A stretch of 39,131 bases of DNA from Gracilimonas sp031581265 (lineage in GTDB: Bacteria > Bacteroidota > Rhodothermia > Balneolales > Balneolaceae): positions 1 through 39,131 of the forward strand of contig NZ_JAVLBQ010000030.1 in the NCBI RefSeq assembly GCF_031581265.1, in the 5' to 3' direction. The translations under genes were made by a program, and so were the position numbers. The notes beneath the pieces were generated by a model. It was not told the DNA's origin. It worked only from the letters and a program-made list of their open reading frames with translations, and searched no databases. Positions 16,519 through 25,550 of this stretch are shown one piece after another (position 1 is the stretch's first letter; the number at the start of each line of letters is the position of its first letter).

Positions 16519-17216
16519 GAATGCAAGTATTCTTTATTGAACCCATACCCAACTCCGCGATAGGTTTTAATGAGCTTGCCTTCTTCTCCCATTTTTAAAC
16601 GAAGGTTTTTCACATGGACATCCACAGTGCGGTCAAAAACGTATTTTTCTTCATCTGATATTTTTTCCAAAATCTGCTGACGACTGTACACTAATTTTGG
16701 ATTCTGGAATATCATTTCAGCAATGGTGTACTCGGTATGGGTCAAATCAATTAACTCTTCGTTGATGTACATTTCTTTTGAATCTACATCCAGATACACT
16801 TTGCCGTATTGAATCCAATTACTTTTATCGGGAGAGCGACGGCGTAATTGTGTTTCCACATGCGCTTTTACCAAGTTCAGGCTTGCGGGTTTTTTGATGT
16901 AATCATCAGCCCCCAACTCAAGTCCTTCTATTTCATCTTTTTCTTCATCACGTGCAGTTAAAAACAGCACCGGGATATCATAAATAACAGGGTGCTTTCG
17001 GATGTTGCGACAGATTTCTTTTCCGTCATGATGAGGAACCATGATATCTAAAATAGCCAGGTGAATTTCATTGGCGTTATTTTCAATATACTCAAGAGCC
17101 TTTTTTCCGTCTTTAGCCCAAAGGACATCATAGTCATTCAGTTCGAGGAAATTAGCCAGCATCTCTCCTGACTCTTCTTCATCTTCCATTAAAAGGATGG
17201 TGTGTTTGGTGCTCAT
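16515..17216 (-). CDS. OmpR/PhoB-family response regulator
   Basis: The receiver domain (residues about 1-125) has the acidic pair MEDEEE, the phospho-acceptor in LAILDIMVPHHDG (about Asp57), the conserved Thr in FLTARD and Lys in YIKKPAS. The C-terminal winged helix (about 135-230) ends VDVHVKNLRLKMG and YRGVGYGF, typical of OmpR/PhoB transcription factors. It is the first gene of the two-gene operon with the kinase. It probably autoregulates, and other targets cannot be read from the sequence. Confidence 0.95.
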   Translation of the reverse strand: MSTKHTILLMEDEEESGEMLANFLELNDYDVLWAKDGKKALEYIENNANEIHLAILDIMVPHHDGKEICRNIRKHPVIYDIPVLFLTARDEEKDEIEGLELGADDYIKKPASLNLVKAHVETQLRRRSPDKSNWIQYGKVYLDVDSKEMYINEELIDLTHTEYTIAEMIFQNPKLVYSRQQILEKISDEEKYVFDRTVDVHVKNLRLKMGEEGKLIKTYRGVGYGFNKEYLHS

Positions 17217-17256
17217 TTGGTTATTGAGTTTGAGTTATTTTTTTAGGTAAATGTAA

Positions 17257-17692
17257 GCAGAAAGCAGCACTCAGTAAGTAGTTATTGTATCAGAAATTTT
17301 TCCGGTGAACGAATCATTGAACCAAGCATTTTCCTACTTCTTCATATTTAGTGTTAAAATAAGCATGTTGCCTCTTGTTGATATAGCCACAGTTAAATGC
17401 AAAATCAATCCAAACTATGGTCTCGGAACACTCAGAATCTGTAAGCTTGCTTACAAAATGCTTAGGATACCTTCTTTTTCTATATGCTTCAGCAATATTT
17501 GTTGGAACTGACCTCGATGATCTTCGAATCTGATCAGTAAGTGAATATTTTTCTTCCTTAGGAAAGTTTTTGGATATATTAAAAATTTCCATAGCTAATT
17601 TGTAAGATAACTTATATACAGTTAAATCTTTAAATCCTTGATACATATTTTCTCCCAAATTATTTAACTGCTTTTTGCTTACTGCCTCCTGC
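17257..17692. mobile_element. Four-helix-protein gene bracketed by imperfect inverted arms
   Basis: Arms at 17257-17284 and 17665-17692 bracket the four-helix gene in inverted orientation and match at about 20 of 28 positions. Both are built of short GCAG/AGTAAG words. This gene-plus-arms layout resembles the GxxExxY cassettes elsewhere in the window but uses an unrelated repeat sequence. Calling it mobile is inference. Confidence 0.4.
17314..17646 (-). CDS. Four-helix-bundle protein (23S rRNA intervening-sequence protein type), possibly C-terminally truncated
   Basis: The conserved core of the IVP/four-helix family is clear: FKDLTVYKLSYKLAMEIF, then LTDQIRRSSRSVPTNIAEAY and a late helix with YEEVGK. 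ATG 17646 (MYQGF) is chosen because family members begin just before this segment; the upstream in-frame extension runs through repeat sequence. The frame ends YEEVGKCLVQ-TGA, about 110 residues. Directly after the TGA the same frame reads FVHRKNF then TGA, which resembles the usual family tail, so a late nonsense mutation may have removed a few residues. Function is unknown; the family occurs both inside 23S rRNA genes and free in genomes, as here. Confidence 0.82.
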   Translation of the reverse strand: MYQGFKDLTVYKLSYKLAMEIFNISKNFPKEEKYSLTDQIRRSSRSVPTNIAEAYRKRRYPKHFVSKLTDSECSETIVWIDFAFNCGYINKRQHAYFNTKYEEVGKCLVQ

Positions 17693-17764
17693 ATTCTTGG
17701 AATAAAGGAAATGAAGAACAGCAAAAAGTAAACACTTATATTTGAACAAAAATAATACTTCACC

Positions 17765-18562
17765 ATGAATTACCAAGGAAAAACCATATGGATAACCGGG
17801 GCTTCATCTGGCATTGGAGAAGCTTTTGCGAAAGCGTTCTATAAAGAAGGTGCAAACCTGATTCTGTCATCCCGCAGAAAAGAGGCGCTTTTGGAAGTAA
17901 AGAAAAGTCTTGGAAATGATACCTCAAATGTAAAAATCATCACCCTTGACCTTACTGAAACGGATTCTTTCCCCAAAAAAACCAAAGATGCCTTAGCTAC
18001 TTTTGGGCAAATTGATGTGCTTATTAATAATGGTGGAATTAGTCAGCGCTCAACGGTTTTAGAATCAGAAATGAGTACCTACCGGCGACTTATGGAAGTG
18101 AATTACTTTGGGGCCATAGGTCTCACTAAAGAAGTCCTTCCTCATATGGTAGAGCGACAATCCGGGCATATTATAGTTACAAGCAGTGTAGCAGGTAAAA
18201 TTGGTACCAAATTTCGTTCCGGATATGCTGCCAGTAAACATGCAGTACAGGGCTTTTTCAACTCACTTCGTCAAGAAATGTATGAACACAATGTTGCGGT
18301 GACTTTGCTGTGTCCCGGTTTTATTAAAACTGATATTAGCAAAAATGCACTTACGGGCGACGGATCCAAATTCGGCAGGATGGGAGATGCCCATAAAAAA
18401 GCAATGACCGCCGATGAAATGGTGGACAAGGTGATGCCAAAAATTAAGTCCAAAAAAGAAGAGATTTATGTCGCCGGTTTTAAAGAGGGTTTGGCTATTT
18501 GGGTACAGCGTATTTCACCGACATTGTTAAATAAGATCTTGAAAAATCAGAAAGTTACTTAG
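17765..18562 (+). CDS. Short-chain dehydrogenase/reductase (SDR)
   Basis: This 265-residue NAD(P)-dependent oxidoreductase has the glycine-rich cofactor loop TGASSGIG (about residues 11-18), the NNGG variant of NNAG (INNGGISQ, about 88), the catalytic Ser in VTSSVAG (about 139), and YAASKHA with the catalytic Tyr/Lys (about 156-160). The Arg pair in LSSRRKEAL suggests NADP preference. The C-terminal half resembles DHRS7-like classical SDRs (LCPGFIKTDISKNAL). The substrate is unknown. It is a single gene converging on the DUF58 gene. Confidence 0.93.
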   Translation: MNYQGKTIWITGASSGIGEAFAKAFYKEGANLILSSRRKEALLEVKKSLGNDTSNVKIITLDLTETDSFPKKTKDALATFGQIDVLINNGGISQRSTVLESEMSTYRRLMEVNYFGAIGLTKEVLPHMVERQSGHIIVTSSVAGKIGTKFRSGYAASKHAVQGFFNSLRQEMYEHNVAVTLLCPGFIKTDISKNALTGDGSKFGRMGDAHKKAMTADEMVDKVMPKIKSKKEEIYVAGFKEGLAIWVQRISPTLLNKILKNQKVT

Positions 18563-18563
18563 A

Positions 18564-18637
18564 TTCGTTTTTGGTATAATCGTTAATGGTTTTTGTTTAC
18601 CACCCGTATACCGAGTAACCATTACACCAATAACGAA
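18564..18637. repeat. Spaced inverted repeat between convergent genes
   Basis: Arms 18564-18580 (TTCGTTTTTGGTATAAT) and 18621-18637 (ATTACACCAATAACGAA) are complementary at 15 of 17 positions across a 40-nt spacer. It fills nearly the whole gap between the SDR and DUF58 stop codons. It may act as a bidirectional RNA end structure, but there is no clean T tract. Confidence 0.6.
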
Positions 18638-18643
18638 AACAGG

Positions 18644-19564
18644 TCACCCCAGCCGTCTCCTTTTGGTCAAATAAGCCAGCAGAGATTGATCAAATGGGGC
18701 CTGCGTATCCATTTCTTCAAAATCGATTTCAAATTCACTGCAGGCCATGCGGAATTTCTTGGTATATTCTGCTACTTTTTCCTGGTAATCTTTGCGAACT
18801 TGCGCCGGCAGCACTTCCACTTCATCCCCTAATTCCATGTCTTCAAAGACAAACCTGCGATCCGGAAAATCAAGATCGCGTTCACTTTTCTTTTCAAGTA
18901 CATTAAAAAGGAGTACTTCATGTTTGCGATGCCGAAGGTGCTTCAGGGCTGAAATAATCTCCTCATGCTCACCGACATTTTCAAATAAGTCGGTGATGAT
19001 TACTACCAAACTGCGGTGATTAAGTCGCTCTGCCACCTCATGGATAGCTTGGGCTGAGGCTGTCTTACGTCGTTCCTCCTCCCCTTTTTCTTCGCGAATT
19101 AATTCCCGCTCCAGCTCCGTATAAATTTGGCGTAAATGTGAATACGTCGACTTTGCCGGGATAAACTTATCAATCTTAGAGTTGAATGGAATCAAGCCGC
19201 AAGCATCTCGCTGCCGGTGCATCATATACATTAATGAAGCAGCATAATGGATGCCGTACCGAAGTTTCGTCCATTCCCCAAAATGTTTAAACAACATAGA
19301 AGAACTGTTATCGAGCATTATATAGGCCCGAAGATTGGTTTCCTCTTGATACTGCTTTACATAAAATCGTTCCTTTTTGGCATATACTTTCCAGTCGATG
19401 TGCTTGAAATCATCCCCTTGGTTATAGGGGCGGTGCTCAGCAAACTCCACACTGAATCCGTGAAAGGGACTTTTATGCAGGCCGGAAATAAAGCCCTCCA
19501 CAATTTTTTTAGCCCGCAGCTCAAGGGATGAAATTTTCGATAATATGCTTGGTTCTAAAATCAT
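18644..19564 (-). CDS. DUF58 domain protein with vWA-like metal site
   Basis: This 306-residue soluble protein matches the DUF58 family: GLHKSPFHGFSVEFAEHRPYNQGDD followed by IDWKVYAKKERFYVKQYQEETN, then a vWA-like MIDAS start LDNSSSM (DxSxS, about residue 89) and VVIITDLFEN. DUF58 proteins usually sit between a MoxR ATPase and BatA/BatB genes in Bacteroidota and are thought to work with MoxR as chaperone-type systems. None of those partners is adjacent here, so this copy is an orphan or its partners lie elsewhere. It starts at 19564; 171 nt of apparently empty sequence separates it from recQ. Confidence 0.9.
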   Translation of the reverse strand: MILEPSILSKISSLELRAKKIVEGFISGLHKSPFHGFSVEFAEHRPYNQGDDFKHIDWKVYAKKERFYVKQYQEETNLRAYIMLDNSSSMLFKHFGEWTKLRYGIHYAASLMYMMHRQRDACGLIPFNSKIDKFIPAKSTYSHLRQIYTELERELIREEKGEEERRKTASAQAIHEVAERLNHRSLVVIITDLFENVGEHEEIISALKHLRHRKHEVLLFNVLEKKSERDLDFPDRRFVFEDMELGDEVEVLPAQVRKDYQEKVAEYTKKFRMACSEFEIDFEEMDTQAPFDQSLLAYLTKRRRLG

Positions 19565-19735
19565 ACTCTATGGTAACAGTATAAATCAATTATTGAAAGT
19601 CATTATGTGTATTGGGCATTACCTTCCAAAAATTTTTGCAACTAAAGAGCAACTGACAAGTTTAAGTCCAAAAACTGAGCGGAGTTTATCATATCCTATT
19701 CCAATCGGGATGATTGTTAGGAAATAAAAGAGATT

Positions 19736-21922
19736 TTATCCCTTTTCTGCTGCCTCATTCGCCATAAAGTAAAGCTGGATGATGCGTATCTGATCGTAGC
19801 CGATTTTCTTATTCATTCGGTCATAAACTACCTTTAACATGTGCGAGCCTTTTTCATCGAATATTTTTATGATCTCATCCTGTTGGCGTAGTGAAAGCGA
19901 AGTAGCTTCGCTGATTCCATCCAGTCGCAGGTCGTTACCTTCTTTCAGATAATCTTTCAGGTGATTCAAGATGGTCACTTCCTTCACCCCGTGTTCCTCT
20001 GCCAAGTGAGCAATTGATTGTCCGTTATTGAAAGCTTTCCCAATACGTTGGTGCAGCTCTTCATTTTCAAGCTCCTCTGCTTTTTCTTGGAGCGTTTCTT
20101 CTTTCGATTCTATTCCATGTTCGGCCGTGTATTTCTTAATTACCCCGATAAAAGCCGACCCATATTTTTTGGCTTTCACATCGCCCACTCCATAAAGTGG
20201 CAGCAGATGTTCTTTATCTTTGGGATAATAGTAGGCCATCTCCATCAATGTGGTATCGGGGAAAATGGTGTAAGGGGGGATGCCTTTATCGTCTGCCAAA
20301 CTTTTCCGTTCTTTGCGCAGAATTTCGAAGAGTTCTTCATCATATCGGGCCTCCACTTCATTGGCAACGCGGGACGCTTCTTCGGTAGACATCGCCGTTG
20401 CGGTTCGATCAAGTGTGCCAAATACGTTTTCATCTCCGCTTATAACAGACCGCCCCTTATCTTTAAGGATCAGCTCTTTATGTTCGCCTTTTGCCAGGTA
20501 ATCCTGACGAATCAGCATTCGCGACAATTGATCCCATTGATCTTTAGACCATTCTTTGCCCAATCCATAGGAGTCGAGTTTATCATGTTCCAGCTCAAGC
20601 ACTTTCTGAGCTTTTGAACCTCGAAGTACGTTGATAACCTGTGTTTTTCCGAAACCCTCTTCCAACTCAAAGATACATTTCAGCATTTTCTGAGCTTGCA
20701 AAGTAAAGTCTTCCACATCCTCATCTTTGGACAAGCAATTATCGCACATTCCGCATTCTTCTTTGGGATATTCTTCCCCAAAATATTTCATTAATGGAAT
20801 ACGCCGGCACTTCTTCGTTTCAATAAACTTAACAAGATCATCAAGGTGCTTTTCGGCAATTTCTTTTTCCTGCCCTTCTTTTTTATTGATGAAGTATTTA
20901 ATCTTATGCCTGTCGTTGTAGCTGAAAAGCATCACACAATCTGAACGCAAGCCATCACGTCCGGCCCGGCCAATTTGCTGATAATATTGCTCGATATTTT
21001 GCGGCATATCATAGTGCATTACAAAGCGCACATTGGGCTTATTGATCCCCATTCCGAAAGCGATGGTAGCCACAATAATCTGTACATCATCCCTAATAAA
21101 CTGCCGCTGATTAATGGCTCGATTCCGATCCGATAATCCTGCATGGTATGGTTTTACCGAATAGCCTTCATCATCCAATGCCTGGTAGAGTTCATCTACC
21201 TGCCGTCGCGAAATGCAGTAAATAATACCCGACTGATTTTTTCGGGTGTACAAGAAATCCAACACCTGATTGGTGGCATCATCTTTATCTGCAATTTTCA
21301 AAAATAGGTTTGGTCGATCAAAACTTGCAATGAATTCCTCGGACTCCCCAAATTCCAGCGTATTCATAATATCTTTCCGGACCCGAGGTGTAGCAGTTGC
21401 CGTCAACCCCATACAAGTCGCATTCGGGAATAACTCTTTCCGAACCTTAGCTAATTCTCGGTAATCAGGACGGAAATCGTGTCCCCACTCTGAAATGCAA
21501 TGTGCTTCATCAACTGCAAACAAGTCTACTTCAATATTTTTTAGCAGTTCCTTGGTTTTATCCATCAACAGCGTTTCCGGGGCGATATATAATAACCTGG
21601 CTTTTCCCTGTAATACCTGGCGGCGATTGTAACCATAGGCTTCAGGCGAAAGCGAACTGTTCAAGTGTACAGCATTGATATCGTATTCCCGAAGCTGCTC
21701 CACCTGATCTTTCATAAGTGAAATCAGCGGCGAGACCACTATAGTCAGGCCATCAAATAACAGTGCCGGAATTTGATAGCAAAGTGATTTTCCCCCGCCG
21801 GTGGGCATTATTACAAGTGCATCTTTTCTCTCGAGTACCTGGCTTATAACATCTTCTTGAAGGGGGCGAAAGGTATCATAGCCAAATGTTTCTTTTAGGG
21901 TTGTCTTAGCTTCTTTAATCAC
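19736..21922 (-). CDS. recQ: ATP-dependent DNA helicase RecQ
   Basis: This 728-residue 3'-5' helicase acts in recombination and fork repair. It has the early FGYDTFRPLQ (motif 0), Walker A MPTGGGKSLCYQIP (about residue 40), DEAH box (about 138), LTATATPRVRKDI, and motif VI QQIGRAGRDG. The RecQ zinc site is CRRIPLMKYFGEEY with CGMCDNC, followed by a winged RQC region, an HRDC domain (FEILRKERKSLADDKGIPPY, about 535-600) and a C-terminal helix-turn-helix-like segment (NNGQSIAHLAEEHGVKEVTI). The start is GTG at 21922, which lies inside a copy of the GTGAAATCC-type repeat, so the original start may have been displaced by repeat insertion. Confidence 0.95.
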   Translation of the reverse strand: MIKEAKTTLKETFGYDTFRPLQEDVISQVLERKDALVIMPTGGGKSLCYQIPALLFDGLTIVVSPLISLMKDQVEQLREYDINAVHLNSSLSPEAYGYNRRQVLQGKARLLYIAPETLLMDKTKELLKNIEVDLFAVDEAHCISEWGHDFRPDYRELAKVRKELFPNATCMGLTATATPRVRKDIMNTLEFGESEEFIASFDRPNLFLKIADKDDATNQVLDFLYTRKNQSGIIYCISRRQVDELYQALDDEGYSVKPYHAGLSDRNRAINQRQFIRDDVQIIVATIAFGMGINKPNVRFVMHYDMPQNIEQYYQQIGRAGRDGLRSDCVMLFSYNDRHKIKYFINKKEGQEKEIAEKHLDDLVKFIETKKCRRIPLMKYFGEEYPKEECGMCDNCLSKDEDVEDFTLQAQKMLKCIFELEEGFGKTQVINVLRGSKAQKVLELEHDKLDSYGLGKEWSKDQWDQLSRMLIRQDYLAKGEHKELILKDKGRSVISGDENVFGTLDRTATAMSTEEASRVANEVEARYDEELFEILRKERKSLADDKGIPPYTIFPDTTLMEMAYYYPKDKEHLLPLYGVGDVKAKKYGSAFIGVIKKYTAEHGIESKEETLQEKAEELENEELHQRIGKAFNNGQSIAHLAEEHGVKEVTILNHLKDYLKEGNDLRLDGISEATSLSLRQQDEIIKIFDEKGSHMLKVVYDRMNKKIGYDQIRIIQLYFMANEAAEKG

Positions 21923-22586
21923 AGATTAGTGGATTTTAGGATTTCACAGATACTTATAGATTTGGACATCTGAGAAACCATTTAATTCTTATAATTTTTT
22001 AATTGTGCTATACGCTTAAAGGTAAGGCTGTTTTCGCCAAAATTTAAAAGTAATGCTACTTCCAGCTTATATGCTTTTAAATAGTTTAAAACCTGAGAGA
22101 TATGTTGATTGTTTATCTCGCCTACCGCTTTTAATTCGACCAATATTTTTTCCTCTACGAGTAGATCTACCCTCCTGCTTCCGACTTTAGCATTCCGATA
22201 AAAAAGAGGCATAGATATTTCACTTTCAAAGTTTAACCCCTGAATTGTTAATTCATGGATCATTGAACGGTGGTAAACAATTTCACGAAATCCATTTCCC
22301 AATTCGGAATGTACATTCATTGCACCTCCAATTATTTTTCCAGTTAATTGCTTGTATTTGAAGTCTGGTGTTTTTGCTTGATTCATCCTCTAACATTTTA
22401 TTCTCATTCAATAGTTAGAGCAATTTCAAACCAATTCCTTACACTTTGATCACAGATTTGTGGGAGGGAGGGATTATAGCATTAGACATTAAGTGATATC
22501 GAATTAATCTGTTGAAACAAAAATCCAGGCCTTAATTAGCACGTAAATAAATCTGTGAAATCCCACCATCCCACAAATCTGTGATC
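21917..22586. mobile_element. GxxExxY cassette A: gene flanked by GTGAAATCC-type repeats
   Basis: One repeat copy at 21917-21951 (minus orientation: ATCTGTGAAATCC ... AATCTGTGAT) and one at about 22549-22586 (plus orientation) bracket the GxxExxY gene. The right flank forms a long hairpin: arm 22448-22465 (GATCACAGATTTGTGGGA) is perfectly complementary over 18 nt to 22569-22586, across 103 nt. The repeat consensus is the same family as in cassette B. The left copy abuts and overlaps the recQ start; the right copy overlaps or touches the end of carB at 22588. Confidence 0.6.
21982..22386 (-). CDS. GxxExxY protein, PD-(D/E)XK nuclease-like (copy A)
   Basis: This 134-residue protein carries the defining GxxExxY motif in LGNGFREIVYHRS and a nuclease-like core, RRVDLLVEEKILVELKA (D ... 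ExK), followed by QVLNYLKAYKLEVALLLNFG, which is highly conserved in the family. GxxExxY proteins occur in many scattered copies in Bacteroidota, Planctomycetes and other genomes, and their function is not established. It is clearly homologous to copy B at 27265 but diverged, so it is not a recent duplicate. The flanks carry repeats of the family that also flanks copy B. Confidence 0.9.
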   Translation of the reverse strand: MNQAKTPDFKYKQLTGKIIGGAMNVHSELGNGFREIVYHRSMIHELTIQGLNFESEISMPLFYRNAKVGSRRVDLLVEEKILVELKAVGEINNQHISQVLNYLKAYKLEVALLLNFGENSLTFKRIAQLKNYKN

Positions 22587-22587
22587 C

Positions 22588-25416
22588 CTATTTTGACAAG
22601 TACAAGCTCTTAAACTCATACGGCTTTTTAAAGTGCTCATCGTTAAAATCCTTAGCAAAGTAGATACTTTCGCCCGTTGACTTCATCTCCGGACCCAGCT
22701 CTTTTTTCACTTCCGGGAATTTATCGAACGGGAATACAGGCTCTTTGATAGCCCAATTTACAAGCTTTGATTCTAAATCAAATTCCTTCAATTTAGCACC
22801 CAACATCACCTTCACGCCAATGGCTGCTTCCGGTCTTTGTGTTGCTTTGGCCAGGAAAGGAATAGTTCGGGTAGTACGGGGATTAGCTTCCAGCACATAC
22901 ACCGTTTCATCTTTTACCGCATACTGCACATTCAAGAACCCAAGAATCTCCATGTTTTCAGCAATTTTCAGCTGATGATCTTCGATGGTTTTTATGACTT
23001 CATCACTCAGTGAATAGGGAGGGAGCACCGCCGTAGAATCTCCGGAGTGAACACCGGCCGGTTCGATATGCTGCATGATGCCTGCAATGTGCAGCTGATC
23101 TCCATCATACACCGAATCCACATCTACCTCAATGGCCTGCTCCAAGTATTTATCGATTAAGAAAGCATTTTCGGGATGGGTTTTCAGGATGTTGGCTACA
23201 TATTTTCGCAACTCTTCTTCCTTTACGGCAATCCGCATTCCCTGTCCGCCAAGCACATAACTTGGCCTGATCAGTACCGGATATCCAATTCGGTTTGCGA
23301 TCTTAACGGCTTCTTCAACTTCATGTGCTGTTCCATATTCTGGAAACGGAATGTCCAATCTCTTAAGGAACTTTGAGAATTCTCCACGGTCTTCCGCAAA
23401 GTCGATCATTCCAAAATCAGTGCCAAAAATCTTGATGCCTTCTTCCACAAATCGTTTTCCAAGCTTCAGGGCTGTTTGTCCGCCAACTTGCAGAATTACA
23501 CCTACCGGTTTTTCGTGGTCAATGATATCCAGTACCCTTTCCCAATATACCGGCTCAAAATAGAGCTTATCGGCAAAGTCGAAGTCGGTGGAAACGGTCT
23601 CGGGATTACAATTCACCATGATGGCTTCATAACCCATCTCTTTGGTGGCCAGTACCGCATGTGTACAAGAGTAATCAAATTCGATACCCTGCCCAATTCG
23701 GTTTGGCCCACTTCCAAGGATCAATACTTTTTCCTTGTCCGTTACTTCACTTTCATTTTCTCCTTCATAAGCGGAGTAGTAGTAGGGCGTTTGCGCCGGG
23801 AACTCAGCCGCACAGGTATCTACCATTTTGAATGATGGTGTAATGCCGAGTTCTTTTCGGCGGTCTCGAACTTTTTTATCATCCACTTTTTCACCGCTTT
23901 TACTGAGGAGATAGGCTATCTGTGAGTCGGAAAAACCCGCCTGTTTCAGCTCAAAGAAATCGTCTTTGGAAATTTCTTTCAACGTTTGTCCTTCAGTACG
24001 ATTTTCCAACGAAACCATATATCGAATCTGCTGCAAGAACCACGGATCCACTTTGGTGATATCCGCTATTTCCTCAACCGAAGCGCCCATCTTAAAGGCA
24101 TTTCGGATCTGCATGGAACGATCCCAGTAAGGTTTCAACAAGCGCTCTCGGACGGTTTTTCGGTCGAATTCTTCGTAGCCGTCGGCACCCAGTCCATCGC
24201 GACCTACTTCCAATGACTGCCATGCCTTGTTCAGCGCTTCCGGAAAGTTTCGGCCGATGGACATCACCTCACCCACCGCTTTCATTTGGGTTGAAAGTTC
24301 TTCATCTACACCAGGAAATTTATCGAAGTTGAAGCGTGGAATTTTACAAACTACATAGTCAATGCTTGGCTCAAAACAAGCTGAGGTTGTTCCGGTAATC
24401 TGATTTTTGAGTTCATCTAATGTGTAGCCGACTGCCAGTTTAGTCGCTACTTTCGCGATCGGATATCCTGTAGCTTTGGATGCAAGCGCTGACGAACGGC
24501 TTACCCGCGGGTTGATCTCGATCGCCACCAACCGGTCACTTCCCGGCTCCATGGCAAACTGCACGTTACAACCGCCTGCAAAAGTCCCGATACTGCGCAT
24601 CATTTTGATAGCCGAGTCGCGCATGTGCTGTAGTTGTTTGTCGCTCAGCGTTTGTGTTGGGGCCACGGTTACAGAATCACCTGTATGAACGCCCATCGGG
24701 TCCATGTTCTCAATGGAGCAGATGATGATCACATTGTCGTTAGCATCTCGCAAGAGCTCCAGTTCATATTCCTTCCATCCAAAAATGGATTCCTCGATAA
24801 GTACCTGATGTACCGGACTCATTTCCAGTCCGCGCAGCACTTTTCGCTCAAATTCATCTTCATTCCAAACAATGCCGCCTCCGGCGCCACCCATCGTGAA
24901 GGAAGGCCGAATTACGATTGGCAAACCCCCCAATTCCTCTTTGATCTCTTTGGCATCTAAAAGCGATTGAGCCGTTCTGCTTTTACACTGCTCAATCCCT
25001 ATTTCTTCCATTTTATCACGAAACAGCTGCCGATCCTCGGTTAGCTCCACTGCATCAATATCCACCCCAATAATCTTGACGTTATTTTCTTTCCAATAAT
25101 TCTCTTTTTCAAGATCCCGACAAAGGTTCAACCCGGTTTGGCCACCCATAGTAGGTAGTACAGCATCTGGTTTTTCTTTGGCTACAATTTCTTTGATGGA
25201 ATCGGTGGTCATCGGCAACATATACACTGCATCGGCCATAATGGGATCCGTCATAATGGTAGCCGGATTCGAGTTGATGAGTACAATCTCATAACCTTCT
25301 TCCTGAAGAGAGCGGCAGGCCTGTGAACCGGAATAGTCAAATTCGCAAGCCTGACCAATTACAATGGGTCCTGAACCAATGATCAAAATTTTATGGATGT
25401 CGTCGCGTCTGGGCAT
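22588..25416 (-). CDS. carB: Carbamoyl-phosphate synthase large subunit, short form
   Basis: This subunit makes carbamoyl phosphate from bicarbonate, ammonia (delivered by CarA) and two ATP, for pyrimidine and arginine synthesis. Both ATP-grasp halves are present: KILIIGSGPIVIGQACEFDYSG at the N-terminus and KVLILGSGPNRIGQGIEFDYSC in the second half, each followed by its ATP-grasp domain (RPSFTMGGAGGG; RPSYVLGGQGM). The protein ends at 942 residues just after GPEMKSTGESIYFAKDF, so the roughly 130-residue C-terminal allosteric MGS-like domain of E. coli CarB (about 1073 residues) is absent. Some Bacteroidota CarB proteins are similarly short, so this need not be damage. It lies 134 nt downstream of carA in the same operon. 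Confidence 0.96.
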   Translation of the reverse strand: MPRRDDIHKILIIGSGPIVIGQACEFDYSGSQACRSLQEEGYEIVLINSNPATIMTDPIMADAVYMLPMTTDSIKEIVAKEKPDAVLPTMGGQTGLNLCRDLEKENYWKENNVKIIGVDIDAVELTEDRQLFRDKMEEIGIEQCKSRTAQSLLDAKEIKEELGGLPIVIRPSFTMGGAGGGIVWNEDEFERKVLRGLEMSPVHQVLIEESIFGWKEYELELLRDANDNVIIICSIENMDPMGVHTGDSVTVAPTQTLSDKQLQHMRDSAIKMMRSIGTFAGGCNVQFAMEPGSDRLVAIEINPRVSRSSALASKATGYPIAKVATKLAVGYTLDELKNQITGTTSACFEPSIDYVVCKIPRFNFDKFPGVDEELSTQMKAVGEVMSIGRNFPEALNKAWQSLEVGRDGLGADGYEEFDRKTVRERLLKPYWDRSMQIRNAFKMGASVEEIADITKVDPWFLQQIRYMVSLENRTEGQTLKEISKDDFFELKQAGFSDSQIAYLLSKSGEKVDDKKVRDRRKELGITPSFKMVDTCAAEFPAQTPYYYSAYEGENESEVTDKEKVLILGSGPNRIGQGIEFDYSCTHAVLATKEMGYEAIMVNCNPETVSTDFDFADKLYFEPVYWERVLDIIDHEKPVGVILQVGGQTALKLGKRFVEEGIKIFGTDFGMIDFAEDRGEFSKFLKRLDIPFPEYGTAHEVEEAVKIANRIGYPVLIRPSYVLGGQGMRIAVKEEELRKYVANILKTHPENAFLIDKYLEQAIEVDVDSVYDGDQLHIAGIMQHIEPAGVHSGDSTAVLPPYSLSDEVIKTIEDHQLKIAENMEILGFLNVQYAVKDETVYVLEANPRTTRTIPFLAKATQRPEAAIGVKVMLGAKLKEFDLESKLVNWAIKEPVFPFDKFPEVKKELGPEMKSTGESIYFAKDFNDEHFKKPYEFKSLYLSK

Positions 25417-25478
25417 GGTTTTTTTGAGTGGTTATTTGTTAGTGGTGTATTAGTTAATTGGTTTTTGTCTCACACCTC

Positions 25479-25532
25479 GCGCAAGCGTCTCGCTTGTGCA
25501 AATAGTGTTGGTCCAAGCGAGACGCTTGTACC
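25479..25532. repeat. Pair of REP-like hairpins between carA and carB
   Basis: Two near-palindromic hairpins lie 10 nt apart. 25479-25499 is centred on CAAGCG-TCT-CGCTTG and 25510-25532 on CAAGCG-AGA-CGCTTG. Each folds alone, and the two are also mutual reverse complements, so the pair can form a longer structure. They may stabilise or partly terminate the carA-carB mRNA. Words like GACGC and CAAGC recur upstream of carA. Confidence 0.65.
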
Positions 25533-25550
25533 AGATTATGTGTTTTTAAT

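Noticed and set aside
17647..17766. N-terminal extension of the four-helix protein up to 17766
   Set aside because: The extra residues translate repeat-arm sequence and a hydrophobic stretch foreign to the family, and they overlap the start of the divergent SDR gene.
20018..20617. Long open frame antisense to recQ
   Set aside because: It lies wholly opposite the conserved RecQ C-terminal region, and its translation has no domain or signal-like pattern; it is a shadow of the real gene.
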